Source of the DNA: Segatella copri
GTDB lineage: Bacteria; Bacteroidota; Bacteroidia; Bacteroidales; Bacteroidaceae
DNA: 64,000 nt
Reading direction: 5' to 3'
NCBI RefSeq assembly: GCF_019127135.1
Contig: NZ_JAHOEA010000004.1
Location: 39,665 to 103,664 of the forward strand
Below the pieces are notes generated by a model, which did not search any database, was not told where the DNA came from, and saw only the letters and a list, made by a program, of their open reading frames with translations. A program made the position numbers and the translations under genes. The stretch's first letter is position 1. Each line of letters opens with the position of its first letter. Positions 1 through 7,733 of this stretch are shown here, piece after piece.

Positions 1-67
1 CCTGGGTGATGATTTTCTTATAGCCCAAGCGCTTATACAATATCCATTGACAAATTCCTTTTACCAT
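1..67 (-). CDS. Lysophospholipid acyltransferase-like protein, N-terminal fragment cut by the window edge
   Basis: The first 22 codons read leftward from an ATG at 65-67 and run off the window. The visible peptide, MVKGICQWILYKRLGYKK, resembles the start of Bacteroidales PlsC-like 1-acyl-glycerol-3-phosphate acyltransferases, which begin with a short helix containing WILYK and a Gly-Trp/Tyr step. The catalytic HxxxxD motif would lie outside the window, so the assignment rests on the N-terminus alone. The gene follows the small gene at 110-382 on the same strand after 42 bases, so the two may be co-transcribed. Confidence 0.45.
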   Translation of the reverse strand, partial: MVKGICQWILYKRLGYKKIITQ

Positions 68-109
68 ATATATAAATAGGTGTATTTTCTGATTCTGATG
101 ATAATAGGA

Positions 110-382
110 TTATGCCAAGTTTGAAATCTGGTCGATGATTTCGCTCATCTGCTTGTTGAAGTCGCTTATGAGCTTTTTATAATATTCACCCTTCGTGATT
201 CCAGGTTCCGGATGAGACACGCGGCTGATGTAATCGCCGTTGATCATGACGATAGCTGAAAGAATGCCATCCACATCTTCCTGTGTTGGCTTACCATTAT
301 ACAAAGATGCAGCTACTGTTTCGGCGAAAAGTTCGCTTGTAATGTAGTTGATCGTGCGCTTTAAATCTCTTTTATTAGCCAT
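110..382 (-). CDS. Small conserved hypothetical protein (90 aa)
   Basis: A 90-residue soluble, helical-looking protein with no signal peptide or membrane segment. It starts MANKRDLKRTINYI and has a charged Lys/Asp/Glu-rich C-terminal half. I recognise it only as the kind of small Bacteroidales protein found in many genomes and know no function for it. It is divergent from pfp, with about 195 bases between the two starts, and lies just upstream of the acyltransferase-like gene on its own strand. ORF length and base use look like its neighbours. Confidence 0.65.
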   Translation of the reverse strand: MANKRDLKRTINYITSELFAETVAASLYNGKPTQEDVDGILSAIVMINGDYISRVSHPEPGITKGEYYKKLISDFNKQMSEIIDQISNLA

Positions 383-501
383 AATTCTTTTCTCCTAATT
401 AATGATTAATTAAAAATATCGCTCAAAGATAATCATTTTCTTTGAAATAACATCATTTTTTGGGAAAAAATGTATCTATTAACGCATTTTTAGCATTTTT
501 C

Positions 502-533
502 TTTCCGTATTTCGCAGAAAAGAGTTATTTTTG
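502..533 (+). promoter_or_regulatory. Bacteroidetes-type promoter of pfp
   Basis: A -7 element TATTTTTG lies at 526-533. A -33-like TTTC lies at 502-505, with the usual 26-base centre-to-centre spacing. Transcription would start near 541, leaving a leader of about 36 bases before the ATG at 577. Confidence 0.6.
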
Positions 534-576
534 CAGATGTTTTTGAAGTTTCAACTAATTAAAATAAAAACGAATT

Positions 577-2226
577 ATGGAAAAAAGTGCATTGCAGATT
601 GCAAGAGCTGCTTATCAGCCAAAATTGCCTAAGGCTCTCCAGGGCCCAGTAAAGGCAGTTGAAGGTGCAGCAACACAGTCAGTAGGTAATCAGGATGAAA
701 TCAAGGCGTTGTTCCCTAACACTTATGGAATGCCTGTTATTACATTCGAGGCAGGTGAGGCTAAGGAACTTCCTGCTTTCAACGTAGGTGTTATCCTCTC
801 AGGTGGTCAGGCTCCTGGTGGTCACAACGTGATTTCTGGTCTCTTCGACGGTGTGAAGTCTCTTAACCCAGCTAACAAGCTCTATGGTTTCATCCTCGGT
901 CCTGGTGGTCTTGTTGACCATAAGTACATGGAGATTACTTCTGAACTCATGGACGAATACCGCAACACAGGTGGTTTCGATATCATCGGTTCTGGCCGTA
1001 CCAAGCTTGAGAAGGAAGACCAGTTTGAGAAGGGTATTGAGATTCTTCGTGAACTCGGCATTAAGGCACTTGTCATCATCGGTGGTGACGACTCAAATAC
1101 CAACGCTTGCGTTCTCGCAGAATACTATGCTGCTAAGAAGTATGGCGTACAGGTAATCGGTTGCCCTAAGACTATCGACGGCGACTTGAAGAACGAGCAG
1201 ATTGAGACTTCTTTCGGTTTCGATACAGCCTGCAAGACATATTCTGAGCTCATCGGTAACATCGAGCGCGACTGTAACTCAGCACGTAAGTACTGGCACT
1301 TCATCAAGTTGATGGGTCGTTCAGCATCTCACATCGCTCTTGAGTGCGCTCTCCAGACTCAGCCAAACATCTGCTTGATTTCTGAGGAGGTAGAGGCTAA
1401 GGAAATGTCACTCGATGATGTTGTTACTTATATTGCAACTGCAGTAGCTAACCGTGCTGCTGAGGGCAACAACTTCGGTACTGTTCTCATTCCAGAGGGC
1501 CTGATCGAGTTTATCCCAGCTATCAAGAAGCTCATCGCAGAATTGAACGAGGTTCTTACAGACCCTGCAACAGGCGAGAGCCGTGAGTTTGCAAGTGCTG
1601 AGGAGCAGATTGCATTCGTTAAGGGTGCCATCGCTAAGGACAACCTCGCTGTATTGGAGTCTTTGCCAGCAGACGTAGCTCGCCAGCTTTGCCTCGACCG
1701 CGACCCTCACGGAAACGTACAGGTTTCTCTCATCGAGACAGAGAAGTTGCTTTCTCGCATGGTAGCTGAGAAGTTGGCTGCATGGAAGAAGGAAGGCAAG
1801 TTCGTTGGTAAGTTCTCTGCACAGCACCACTTCTTCGGTTACGAGGGACGTTGCGCAGCTCCTTCTAACTACGATGCTGACTACTGCTACTCACTCGGTT
1901 TCAACGCTTCACGCCTCATCGCTAACGGCAAGACCGGTTACATGTCAATCATCAAGAACACAACAGCTCCTGCAGCAGAGTGGATTGCAGGTGGTGTGCC
2001 AATCACTATGATGATGAACATCGAGCGTCGTAATGGTGCTAACAAGCCTGTTATCCGCAAGGCTCTCGTTGAGCTGGATGGCGCTCCATTCAAGTTCTTC
2101 GCTTCTAAGCGCGATGAGTGGGCTAAGGAAACAGCTTACGTTTATCCAGGTCCTATCCAGTACTGGGGTCCTTCTGAGGTTTGCGACCAGACCACAAAGA
2201 CTCTCCAGTTGGAGCAGGCTAAGTAA
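577..2226 (+). CDS. pfp: Diphosphate--fructose-6-phosphate 1-phosphotransferase (PPi-dependent phosphofructokinase)
   Basis: It catalyses reversible phosphorylation of fructose 6-phosphate to fructose 1,6-bisphosphate with pyrophosphate as donor, in cytosolic glycolysis and gluconeogenesis. The 549 residues match the long PfpB-type family (about 550 aa) rather than the ATP-dependent enzyme of about 320 aa. Visible motifs are GGQAPGGHN (76-84), GGDDS (169-173), where the second Asp is typical of PPi users, [10 protein letters not shown] (197-206) with the catalytic Asp, and MGR (246-248). The gene has a good promoter and a short leader. Codon use is strongly biased, as in highly expressed genes. 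The lysozyme gene starts 24 bases downstream, so read-through is possible. Confidence 0.95.
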   Translation: MEKSALQIARAAYQPKLPKALQGPVKAVEGAATQSVGNQDEIKALFPNTYGMPVITFEAGEAKELPAFNVGVILSGGQAPGGHNVISGLFDGVKSLNPANKLYGFILGPGGLVDHKYMEITSELMDEYRNTGGFDIIGSGRTKLEKEDQFEKGIEILRELGIKALVIIGGDDSNTNACVLAEYYAAKKYGVQVIGCPKTIDGDLKNEQIETSFGFDTACKTYSELIGNIERDCNSARKYWHFIKLMGRSASHIALECALQTQPNICLISEEVEAKEMSLDDVVTYIATAVANRAAEGNNFGTVLIPEGLIEFIPAIKKLIAELNEVLTDPATGESREFASAEEQIAFVKGAIAKDNLAVLESLPADVARQLCLDRDPHGNVQVSLIETEKLLSRMVAEKLAAWKKEGKFVGKFSAQHHFFGYEGRCAAPSNYDADYCYSLGFNASRLIANGKTGYMSIIKNTTAPAAEWIAGGVPITMMMNIERRNGANKPVIRKALVELDGAPFKFFASKRDEWAKETAYVYPGPIQYWGPSEVCDQTTKTLQLEQAK

Positions 2227-2250
2227 AAAATAGAATAAATATTTTTTTAT

Positions 2251-3144
2251 ATGTCAACAAGACGAACGGCTTCTTCACAGAAAAAGAGTGCCATGGCGAG
2301 AAAGAAAACTCCTCGGCGTGGCGGCTCCCGTGGTAGAAGGCGTTCGTCTTCTTTTTTGCAACGCTATCCCCGTTGGGCGTGGTGGATAGGCGGAACGGCG
2401 GTTATCGTGCTCTATGTCTTTCTGTTCTATCATTTCTTTGTGGGTCCAACTGGTTTCCGCTGGCGTGCGCTTTATGGCGATGCTGAATATCCCGAAGGTT
2501 ACGAGATTCATGGAATCGATATTTCCCATTATCAGGGCAAGATAGACTGGGAGCAGCTCAAGAATGCGATGATCAAGGGGTGTCCTGTGCGTTTCGTCAT
2601 TATCAAGAGTACGGAAGGTTCTTCACGGCTCGATGAAAATTTCCGCGAGAACTTTAATCAGGCTCGCGATTTCGGCTTCATCCGGGGTGTTTATCATTTC
2701 TGGAGCAATAAGTCGACAGCCCGCGAACAGGCTTATTATTTCCTAGACCAGGTGCATCTTACGGATGGCGATTTGCCTCCGGTTCTGGATATAGAACATA
2801 AGCCGGCAGATAAGAGTGTGGAGGATTTCCAGCGTGATGTGCTTACCTGGCTGCATATTGTAGAGGATAAGTATCATGCTAAACCTATCATCTACACCTA
2901 TTATAAATTCAAGGAGCAATATCTGAGTGCGCCTGTCTTTGATGATTATCCTTACTGGATTGCCCACTATTATGTTGACAAGGTTCAGTATAAGGGTAAA
3001 TGGAAGTTCTGGCAGCATACGGATGTGGGCAAGTTGCCGGGCATTAAAGGCTACGTAGATTTCAATATTTACAACGGCAGTTATTATGAGCTCAAGCAGC
3101 TCTGTATAGGAAGTAATAATAATGAAAAGAAATTCATGGAATAA
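2251..3144 (+). CDS. Membrane-anchored GH25 family lysozyme
   Basis: A glycoside hydrolase family 25 muramidase, expected to cleave the MurNAc-GlcNAc beta-1,4 bond of peptidoglycan. The first 43 residues are very basic (RRT, KKTPRRGG, RGRR). A transmembrane segment follows at about 45-65, so the enzyme domain would be held outside the inner membrane. The domain begins at HGIDISHYQG (87-96) with the first active-site Asp. KSTEG near 119-123, GVYHFW near 146 and the LDIEH motif (D180, E182) complete the family pattern. A second GH25 gene at 38877 has a cleavable signal instead of an anchor. An internal ATG at 2293 could serve as the start without losing the anchor. The stop codon overlaps a terminator hairpin. 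Confidence 0.88.
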   Translation: MSTRRTASSQKKSAMARKKTPRRGGSRGRRRSSSFLQRYPRWAWWIGGTAVIVLYVFLFYHFFVGPTGFRWRALYGDAEYPEGYEIHGIDISHYQGKIDWEQLKNAMIKGCPVRFVIIKSTEGSSRLDENFRENFNQARDFGFIRGVYHFWSNKSTAREQAYYFLDQVHLTDGDLPPVLDIEHKPADKSVEDFQRDVLTWLHIVEDKYHAKPIIYTYYKFKEQYLSAPVFDDYPYWIAHYYVDKVQYKGKWKFWQHTDVGKLPGIKGYVDFNIYNGSYYELKQLCIGSNNNEKKFME

Positions 3145-3187
3145 AGGTTGGACTTTTGGCAATTTGCGAAAGTTCAACCTTTATTCG
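3143..3187 (+). terminator. Rho-independent terminator after the GH25 gene
   Basis: Fourteen-base arms (3143-3156 and 3169-3182) pair with one G-U, followed by TTTATTCG. The hairpin begins inside the TAA stop. The loop and right arm contain TTGCGAAAGTTCA, a motif that recurs at other gene ends in the window (5659, 48751, 59411). Confidence 0.75.
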
Positions 3188-3254
3188 TATGTTTTTTATC
3201 TGATATTTCTGATTTTTTTTTCGTATTGAATCTTTTTGAATCAGAAAAGAATCT

Positions 3255-4127
3255 TTATGAACCTAAAACAAGGCAGGCCCAATTGTTGTCAATCTGTCTG
3301 TTTATTTCATGCATTCCCAGTTCTTCTGCTTTCTCCAGGAGTACAGGAATGTCTTCTTCGTAGAAGCCGCTCAGAACCAGAGTTCCGCTGATGTTCATCA
3401 CGCTACGGAAAGCACGCATGTCGTTGAGCAGAATGTTGCGGTTGATGTTGGCAAGAACCAGGTCGAAAACGCCGCTGATGTGGTTGATTACCTGACTGTT
3501 GCCAAAGAGTACTTCCATGTTTGTTACGCCGTTCAGCACGGCATTATGCTTGGCATTTTCCACGCTCCACTCGTCTATATCGTAGCCTACCACGTCTTTA
3601 GCGCCCAGTTTGGAGCAGGTGAGGGCAAGTATTCCCGTACCCGTTCCGCAATCCAGGATGCGCTTGGTTCTGATAGGCATTTTGAGCAGCTGTGAAATAA
3701 TCATGCGTGTGGTTTCGTGGTTTCCGGTTCCGAACGCCAGTTTCGCCTCAATACCTATTTCAATCATGTTGGGTCTGTTGCTCGTATCGGGATAGAGTTC
3801 GGGATGTTTCGCATCGTAAATCACCACCTGATTGTCCACATAAATTGGTTCGAATCCCTGTTCTTCCCATTCCTGGTTCCAGTCCTTATCTTCTGCATCT
3901 TTCACCTCGTAGGTAATTTTCGTATCCTCGATAGGGAAATCAGCAATATAGGCATCCAGCACCTCCTTGTCGAAGAGGTCTTTCTGCACATACGCTTCCA
4001 GTCCGGTTTCTGTTTCCTCAAAAGATTCGAATCCGGCTTCGGCTGCACCATCAGCAAGCAGATCCTGACAGGCCTGCATCAAGTCGGCAGTCGTTTCAAT
4101 AGTGAATGTTGCTACTAAATATTTCAT
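3255..4127 (-). CDS. prmA: Ribosomal protein L11 methyltransferase
   Basis: An S-adenosylmethionine-dependent methyltransferase that trimethylates ribosomal protein L11. The 290 residues match the family length. The N-terminal 1-90 is the L11-recognition region. FGTGNHETT (132-140) and the SAM-binding DCGTGTG (159-165) are clear, and GYDIDEWSVENA follows as the acidic loop. The catalytic NPPF-like motif is represented by LANINRN (225-231), an accepted PrmA variant. The gene is convergent with the GH25 gene and stands alone. Confidence 0.93.
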   Translation of the reverse strand: MKYLVATFTIETTADLMQACQDLLADGAAEAGFESFEETETGLEAYVQKDLFDKEVLDAYIADFPIEDTKITYEVKDAEDKDWNQEWEEQGFEPIYVDNQVVIYDAKHPELYPDTSNRPNMIEIGIEAKLAFGTGNHETTRMIISQLLKMPIRTKRILDCGTGTGILALTCSKLGAKDVVGYDIDEWSVENAKHNAVLNGVTNMEVLFGNSQVINHISGVFDLVLANINRNILLNDMRAFRSVMNISGTLVLSGFYEEDIPVLLEKAEELGMHEINRQIDNNWACLVLGS

Positions 4128-4399
4128 ATTTAATTTGTATTAATTTCTTGTCTAAAAACGCCTTCGAATGTTCAAAAAAGCTAGATTTGTTTTAAATCTT
4201 CTGCAAAATTATAAAAAAATAGGGGAAAACCTACAATAATTTAGGGAAATTCTGTATTTTTGCATAAAGATAAGCAATATTTTTGCATCTGGATTATTAT
4301 ATCATCAGAAAAGGACTCTTTCTGGAGTATTTTTTCTGATGGTTTATGATGGTCTGGAAAGAGAAAAAATGGAGAAAAAATAAATAGGAGAACAGAAAT
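4128..4399. promoter_or_regulatory. Divergent intergenic region with a long-stem leader hairpin
   Basis: AT-rich spacer between prmA (leftward) and the Tyr/Trp-rich protein gene (rightward). Two -7-like boxes, TATTTTTG, lie at 4255-4262 and 4278-4285, with poor -33 partners. At 4303-4341 a perfect 10-bp inverted repeat (CATCAGAAAA / TTTTCTGATG) encloses a smaller ACTC/GAGT stem. It would fold in the mRNA leader 59 bases before the ATG at 4400. Confidence 0.5.
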
Positions 4400-5392
4400 A
4401 TGAAAAAAAAGTATCTTCTTGCAGTCCTTATCGCAGCTGCGATGCCATTCACGTCGATGGCACAGGACGATGACCTCTACTTCAATCCGAAGAAGGAGGC
4501 CAGGGAAAAGGCTGAAAGACGGGCTCTGCTCCAGCGCCAGTATGCTGAGCAAAGGGCCCGTAGAGATAGTATTTACCGCTTGAATTGGAGCGGAAGCGAC
4601 CGTTCGGTAGATGAATACAATCGCGGCGGAAGAATCTTCAGCCATTATGAGAATGTAGGGAAAGATTCCCTGGGCAACGACATCATTATGTTCCATGTGG
4701 GCAAGGGTGTGGCGCCCGACAGCATTTATGATGATGCTTACTTCGCTCAGAAGTATGCTGACAGGGATGAGGATTTTGTACGCACACGAGAGATGAGCCG
4801 CTGGGATGGATTCTATGATCCGTGGTTCTACGATTATTATGGCTACGGTCCTTACTATTGGCGCAGCCGCATGTGGGGCTGGCACAATCCTTGGCGCTAC
4901 GGCTATTATGCCGGCTGGTATGATCCTTGGTTTGACCCTTGGTACGATCCATGGTATTATGGTTACTGCGGATGGTATGGTGGCTGGTACGACCCTTGGT
5001 ATTATGGCTGGGGCGGCTACTACAATCCTTGGTATTGGGGTGGTCCGGTAATTGGGCATGTTAGCTATGGCGGTCGCAATTCGGGCGGTTATGCAGGAAG
5101 CAGAACTTACCGCTATAATGGCGATAAAGGCTATGCTGGCAACAGTACCTACCGAAGCAACAGAAACCGCAATTTCGGTGGTCGTATCAACGATAATGGC
5201 CGTTACAATAGCGTTCGCAACAATAATAATACCAACAACTTCGACCGCAGCAACTTTGGCGGTTTCGGAAACCGTAGTGGAGCCAGTTTCGGAGGCGGAT
5301 CGCATTCCGGTGGCGGAAGCTTTGGCGGAGGAGGCGGTAGCTTCGGAGGCGGCAGTCGCTCAGGTGGCGGCGGCTTTGGCGGAAGAAGATAG
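4400..5392 (+). CDS. Exported low-complexity Tyr/Trp/Gly-rich protein (330 aa)
   Basis: A signal peptide is clear (MKKKYLLAVLIAAAMPFTSMAQ, cleavage near residue 22). A charged, Arg-rich segment follows at 30-120. Residues about 135-220 carry repeated aromatic units such as YDPW, YGYCGWYGG and YNPWYWGG. The remainder is Asn/Arg/Gly-rich and ends in a Gly/Ser tail of GGGSFGGG-type repeats. No enzyme motif is visible. Similar low-complexity exported proteins occur in Prevotella, but I know of no assigned function. The composition suggests a self-associating or matrix protein, which is inference. It stands alone between prmA and a palindromic repeat element. Confidence 0.75.
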   Translation: MKKKYLLAVLIAAAMPFTSMAQDDDLYFNPKKEAREKAERRALLQRQYAEQRARRDSIYRLNWSGSDRSVDEYNRGGRIFSHYENVGKDSLGNDIIMFHVGKGVAPDSIYDDAYFAQKYADRDEDFVRTREMSRWDGFYDPWFYDYYGYGPYYWRSRMWGWHNPWRYGYYAGWYDPWFDPWYDPWYYGYCGWYGGWYDPWYYGWGGYYNPWYWGGPVIGHVSYGGRNSGGYAGSRTYRYNGDKGYAGNSTYRSNRNRNFGGRINDNGRYNSVRNNNNTNNFDRSNFGGFGNRSGASFGGGSHSGGGSFGGGGGSFGGGSRSGGGGFGGRR

Positions 5393-5422
5393 CCGCTTTT
5401 AAAGTTTATAGTTAATAGTTTA

Positions 5423-5671
5423 CTGAACTTTCGCATGTGGTTCAAGAACGGGCTGAAGGCCCAAAAGCTCCTAGCCCAGGGCATCGCCCTGGGTATAATG
5501 GCAATCAGCAAGGCGCCCTGTAAGGGCAAAAGCTTTATGTTTTGTCTGGAGTTTTAAAGCTTTTGCCCTTACAGGGCGACAGTTTTGCGTCCGTAATTAC
5601 CCAGGGCGATGCCCTGGGCTAGGGGCTTCTGCCCTTTCAGGGCGTATGGAACAAAACTTGCGAAAGTTCTG
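5423..5671. repeat. Large palindromic repeat element (two inverted REP-like units with shared ends)
   Basis: Two GC-rich copies of one sequence face each other, left arm about 5450-5536 and right arm about 5556-5643. Each contains the hairpin AGCCCAGGGCATCGCCCTGG and the block CCCTGTAAGGGCAAAAGCTTT. The pair is bounded by the 11-bp inverted repeat GAACTTTCGCA (5425-5435) / TGCGAAAGTTC (5659-5669). A third, single unit lies at 59990-60080. It resembles short intergenic repeats seen across Bacteroidetes. Flanks carry 'gttaatagttaatag' motifs. Confidence 0.75.
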
Positions 5672-5745
5672 AAGTTAATAGTTAATAGCTTGGGCTTTGT
5701 TCTGGGAATGAAGACCTTAAGAATTAGGTAAAGAATTAAGAGATT

Positions 5746-7344
5746 ATGAAGAATTTAAAATATTTATTCCTGGCTTCATTGGGACTCATGTCAGCCCCAA
5801 TGTTGGCTCAGGAAACTTATCAGGATACTAAGTTTGCAGAAAATTCCCTCACGGGTACTGCACGCTATGTAGGTATGGGTGGAGCTATGGAAGCCCTGGG
5901 CGCAGATATTTCTACCATTTCCAGCAACCCTGCCGGTTTGGGTCTGTTCAGAAAGAGCATGGCAAGTTTCTCTGCTGGCGTTGTGGCTCAGCCTGGAGCA
6001 GATACGGAACTCAACTTTGATAATACACGCCTCGGTTTCGACGGAAAGAAATCGGTTCCTAGTTTCGACCAGATTGGTTTCGTTTGGGCTGCTACAAATG
6101 GCGATTCGAATGTAAAGCTCAACTTCGGTTTCAACTATCATAAGAGCACGAATTTCTCTCAGATTCTTTCTGCAGCCAATTATCTCAACGGAGCATCTCA
6201 AACCAAATGGGCTTCTGCCAAGACGGCTTACGCTAAAGAATTGGAAGAGAAACATGGTAAAGATGCAGGTGATCAGATTTGGAATGCTGTAGACGCCAAC
6301 TATAATGCGTTGATGGGTAAAGACGAGGATGGAAACCAGATGACCTACGATGGCCGTTCATTCCTCTTTGGCCAGTATCAGAAGGGCTACATAGGCGAAT
6401 ATGATTTCAATATTAGCGTGGGTTTCAACGACCGCGTATGGTTGGGTTTCACCTTGGGCATTCATGATGTTCATTACCGCAGCAATTCTGTTTATACAGA
6501 GAATTATGTGGCAGATAAGGAGGCTTACGGAACAGCTTGGGAAAGCCAGCGTATCACGGGTACGGGTTATGATGCAAAACTGGGTATTATCTTCCGTCCG
6601 GTAGAAGATTCTCCTTTCCGTATTGGTGCTTATGTCAATTCGCCAGTATTTTATGATTTGTCGATGGATGGAACAGCTGACCTGGAACTCGTTGACGAGA
6701 ACATAACGGACGATAACGGCAATTATGCTGAGGCTGGCAATACGAACAGTTCCAGTCTCGATTATCGTCTGAATACGGCTTGGAAGACGGGTATCAGCTT
6801 GGGTCACACCATTGGCAGCAATCTTGCCCTGGGTGCTACTTACGAGTATGCGTGGTACAATCACATGGATAATCGTGTGAAGGATGGCGGTTATTATGAT
6901 GGATATTGGGACGAATATTATGAAACCAGTTCAAGCGATGACCTCATGAATGACCATACCAAGCAGTCGTTGCAGGGCGTGAGCACGCTGAAGCTGGGTC
7001 TGGAATACAAGCCTGTTAGTATGTTGGCGCTCCGCCTGGGTTACAATTACGTTTCTCCGATGTTCAAGGAGAGCGCAGACCGTGACCAGACAATCCCTTC
7101 TCAGGGAACTATCTATGCCACTTCTACAGATTACACCAACTGGAAGGCGACTAACCGATTTACAGCCGGCGTAGGTTTCAACTACGAGAAGCTTTCTATT
7201 GATGTGGCTTACCAGTACAGTTGTCAGAATGGTGACTTCTATCCATTTGCAGCCTGGGAGAAACTTGGTGCGAAAGCAGCTCCTGCAACCAAGGTTGACA
7301 ACAAGCGCCATCAGTTGCTGATGACTGTTGGTTATAAGTTCTAA
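5746..7344 (+). CDS. OmpP1/FadL-like outer-membrane beta-barrel protein
   Basis: A probable outer-membrane channel of the OmpP1/FadL/TodX superfamily, which in characterised members passes hydrophobic substrates. The 532-residue protein has a signal peptide (1-21, ending MLAQ). Residues 30-65 show the family-type start: GTARYVGMGGAMEALGAD followed by ISSNPAGLG, the hatch-region NPAG motif. The remainder alternates polar and hydrophobic residues as in beta strands and ends MTVGYKF with a terminal Phe, as expected for a barrel. Bacteroidales relatives are often called hemin receptor, with little support. Substrate unknown. The gene follows the palindromic element and has no clear -7 box close to it. 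Confidence 0.75.
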   Translation: MKNLKYLFLASLGLMSAPMLAQETYQDTKFAENSLTGTARYVGMGGAMEALGADISTISSNPAGLGLFRKSMASFSAGVVAQPGADTELNFDNTRLGFDGKKSVPSFDQIGFVWAATNGDSNVKLNFGFNYHKSTNFSQILSAANYLNGASQTKWASAKTAYAKELEEKHGKDAGDQIWNAVDANYNALMGKDEDGNQMTYDGRSFLFGQYQKGYIGEYDFNISVGFNDRVWLGFTLGIHDVHYRSNSVYTENYVADKEAYGTAWESQRITGTGYDAKLGIIFRPVEDSPFRIGAYVNSPVFYDLSMDGTADLELVDENITDDNGNYAEAGNTNSSSLDYRLNTAWKTGISLGHTIGSNLALGATYEYAWYNHMDNRVKDGGYYDGYWDEYYETSSSDDLMNDHTKQSLQGVSTLKLGLEYKPVSMLALRLGYNYVSPMFKESADRDQTIPSQGTIYATSTDYTNWKATNRFTAGVGFNYEKLSIDVAYQYSCQNGDFYPFAAWEKLGAKAAPATKVDNKRHQLLMTVGYKF

Positions 7345-7428
7345 AATGTGAAGGTAGGGGGCTTATTAATTAAATAATGTGAAATCCATATAAAAAAGCC
7401 CGTTCTTAGAAAAAAAGTTGGGCAAAAA

Positions 7429-7460
7429 TTTGGTAGTTTCATATAAAAGCCCTACCTTTG
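7429..7460 (+). promoter_or_regulatory. Consensus promoter of the candidate small RNA
   Basis: TTTG at 7429-7432 and TACCTTTG at 7453-7460, with centres 26 bases apart, match the Bacteroidetes housekeeping consensus exactly. Transcription is predicted to begin near 7464. Confidence 0.75.
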
Positions 7461-7463
7461 CAA

Positions 7464-7616
7464 TCAAGAAATCGGGATGATTTCGTGTCATAGGTTAGAT
7501 TTCAAGATGGGAGGTTATTATCTCATCTTCTAATTTAGAAATATTAGTTTTTTTAGTGGTTAATTTAGTTTTAGTAAGTATGTTTAGGGTCTGTTGTGAA
7601 ACAGGCCCTATTTTCG
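7464..7616 (+). ncRNA. Candidate free-standing small RNA (about 150 nt)
   Basis: The stretch begins just after a consensus promoter and ends in a terminator-like hairpin. It contains no credible reading frame. Local stems are visible: GAAATC/GATTTC near the 5' end, AAGATG/CATCTT around a GGAGGTTATTAT loop, CTAAT/ATTAG, and the terminal AGGGTCTGTT/AACAGGCCCT stem (7586-7595 with 7600-7609). The next gene, dsbD, reads the other way, so this is not a leader. It could be a trans-acting sRNA or a 6S-like RNA. I do not recognise the family. Confidence 0.55.
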
Positions 7617-7618
7617 TT
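7586..7618 (+). terminator. Terminator of the candidate small RNA
   Basis: A ten-base stem with a GUG-type loop and one G-U pair (7586-7609), followed by ATTTTCGTTT. Confidence 0.65.
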
Positions 7619-7629
7619 TGTGCCTTTAC

Positions 7630-7680
7630 AAAAAAAATCCCCCAACAGGATGGCTTGGAAACCATACCTGTCGGGGGAAT
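7630..7680 (-). terminator. Terminator of dsbD
   Basis: Read on the minus strand, a strong stem pairs TCCCCCGACAGG with CCTGTTGGGGGA, extended by a TGG/CCA inner pair, and is followed by eight U residues. It lies about 50 bases after the dsbD stop. Confidence 0.8.
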
Positions 7681-7733
7681 ATTAATCCTGAAAAAATTTA
7701 CCTTAATGAACTATCTTGCTAAATCAAATCATA

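Larger units (their letters stand above)
7345..7733. other. Intergenic region with a small transcription unit and a converging terminator
   Basis: This 389-base gap between the FadL-like gene and dsbD holds no convincing protein gene. It contains a consensus promoter (7429-7460), a candidate structured RNA (about 7464-7616) ending in its own terminator, and then the dsbD terminator on the opposite strand. Confidence 0.7.

Noticed and set aside
4241-5305. Antisense frame rich in Ile, Val and Ala opposite the Tyr/Trp-rich protein
   Set aside because: Low-complexity mirror of a low-complexity gene; the plus-strand frame has the signal peptide.
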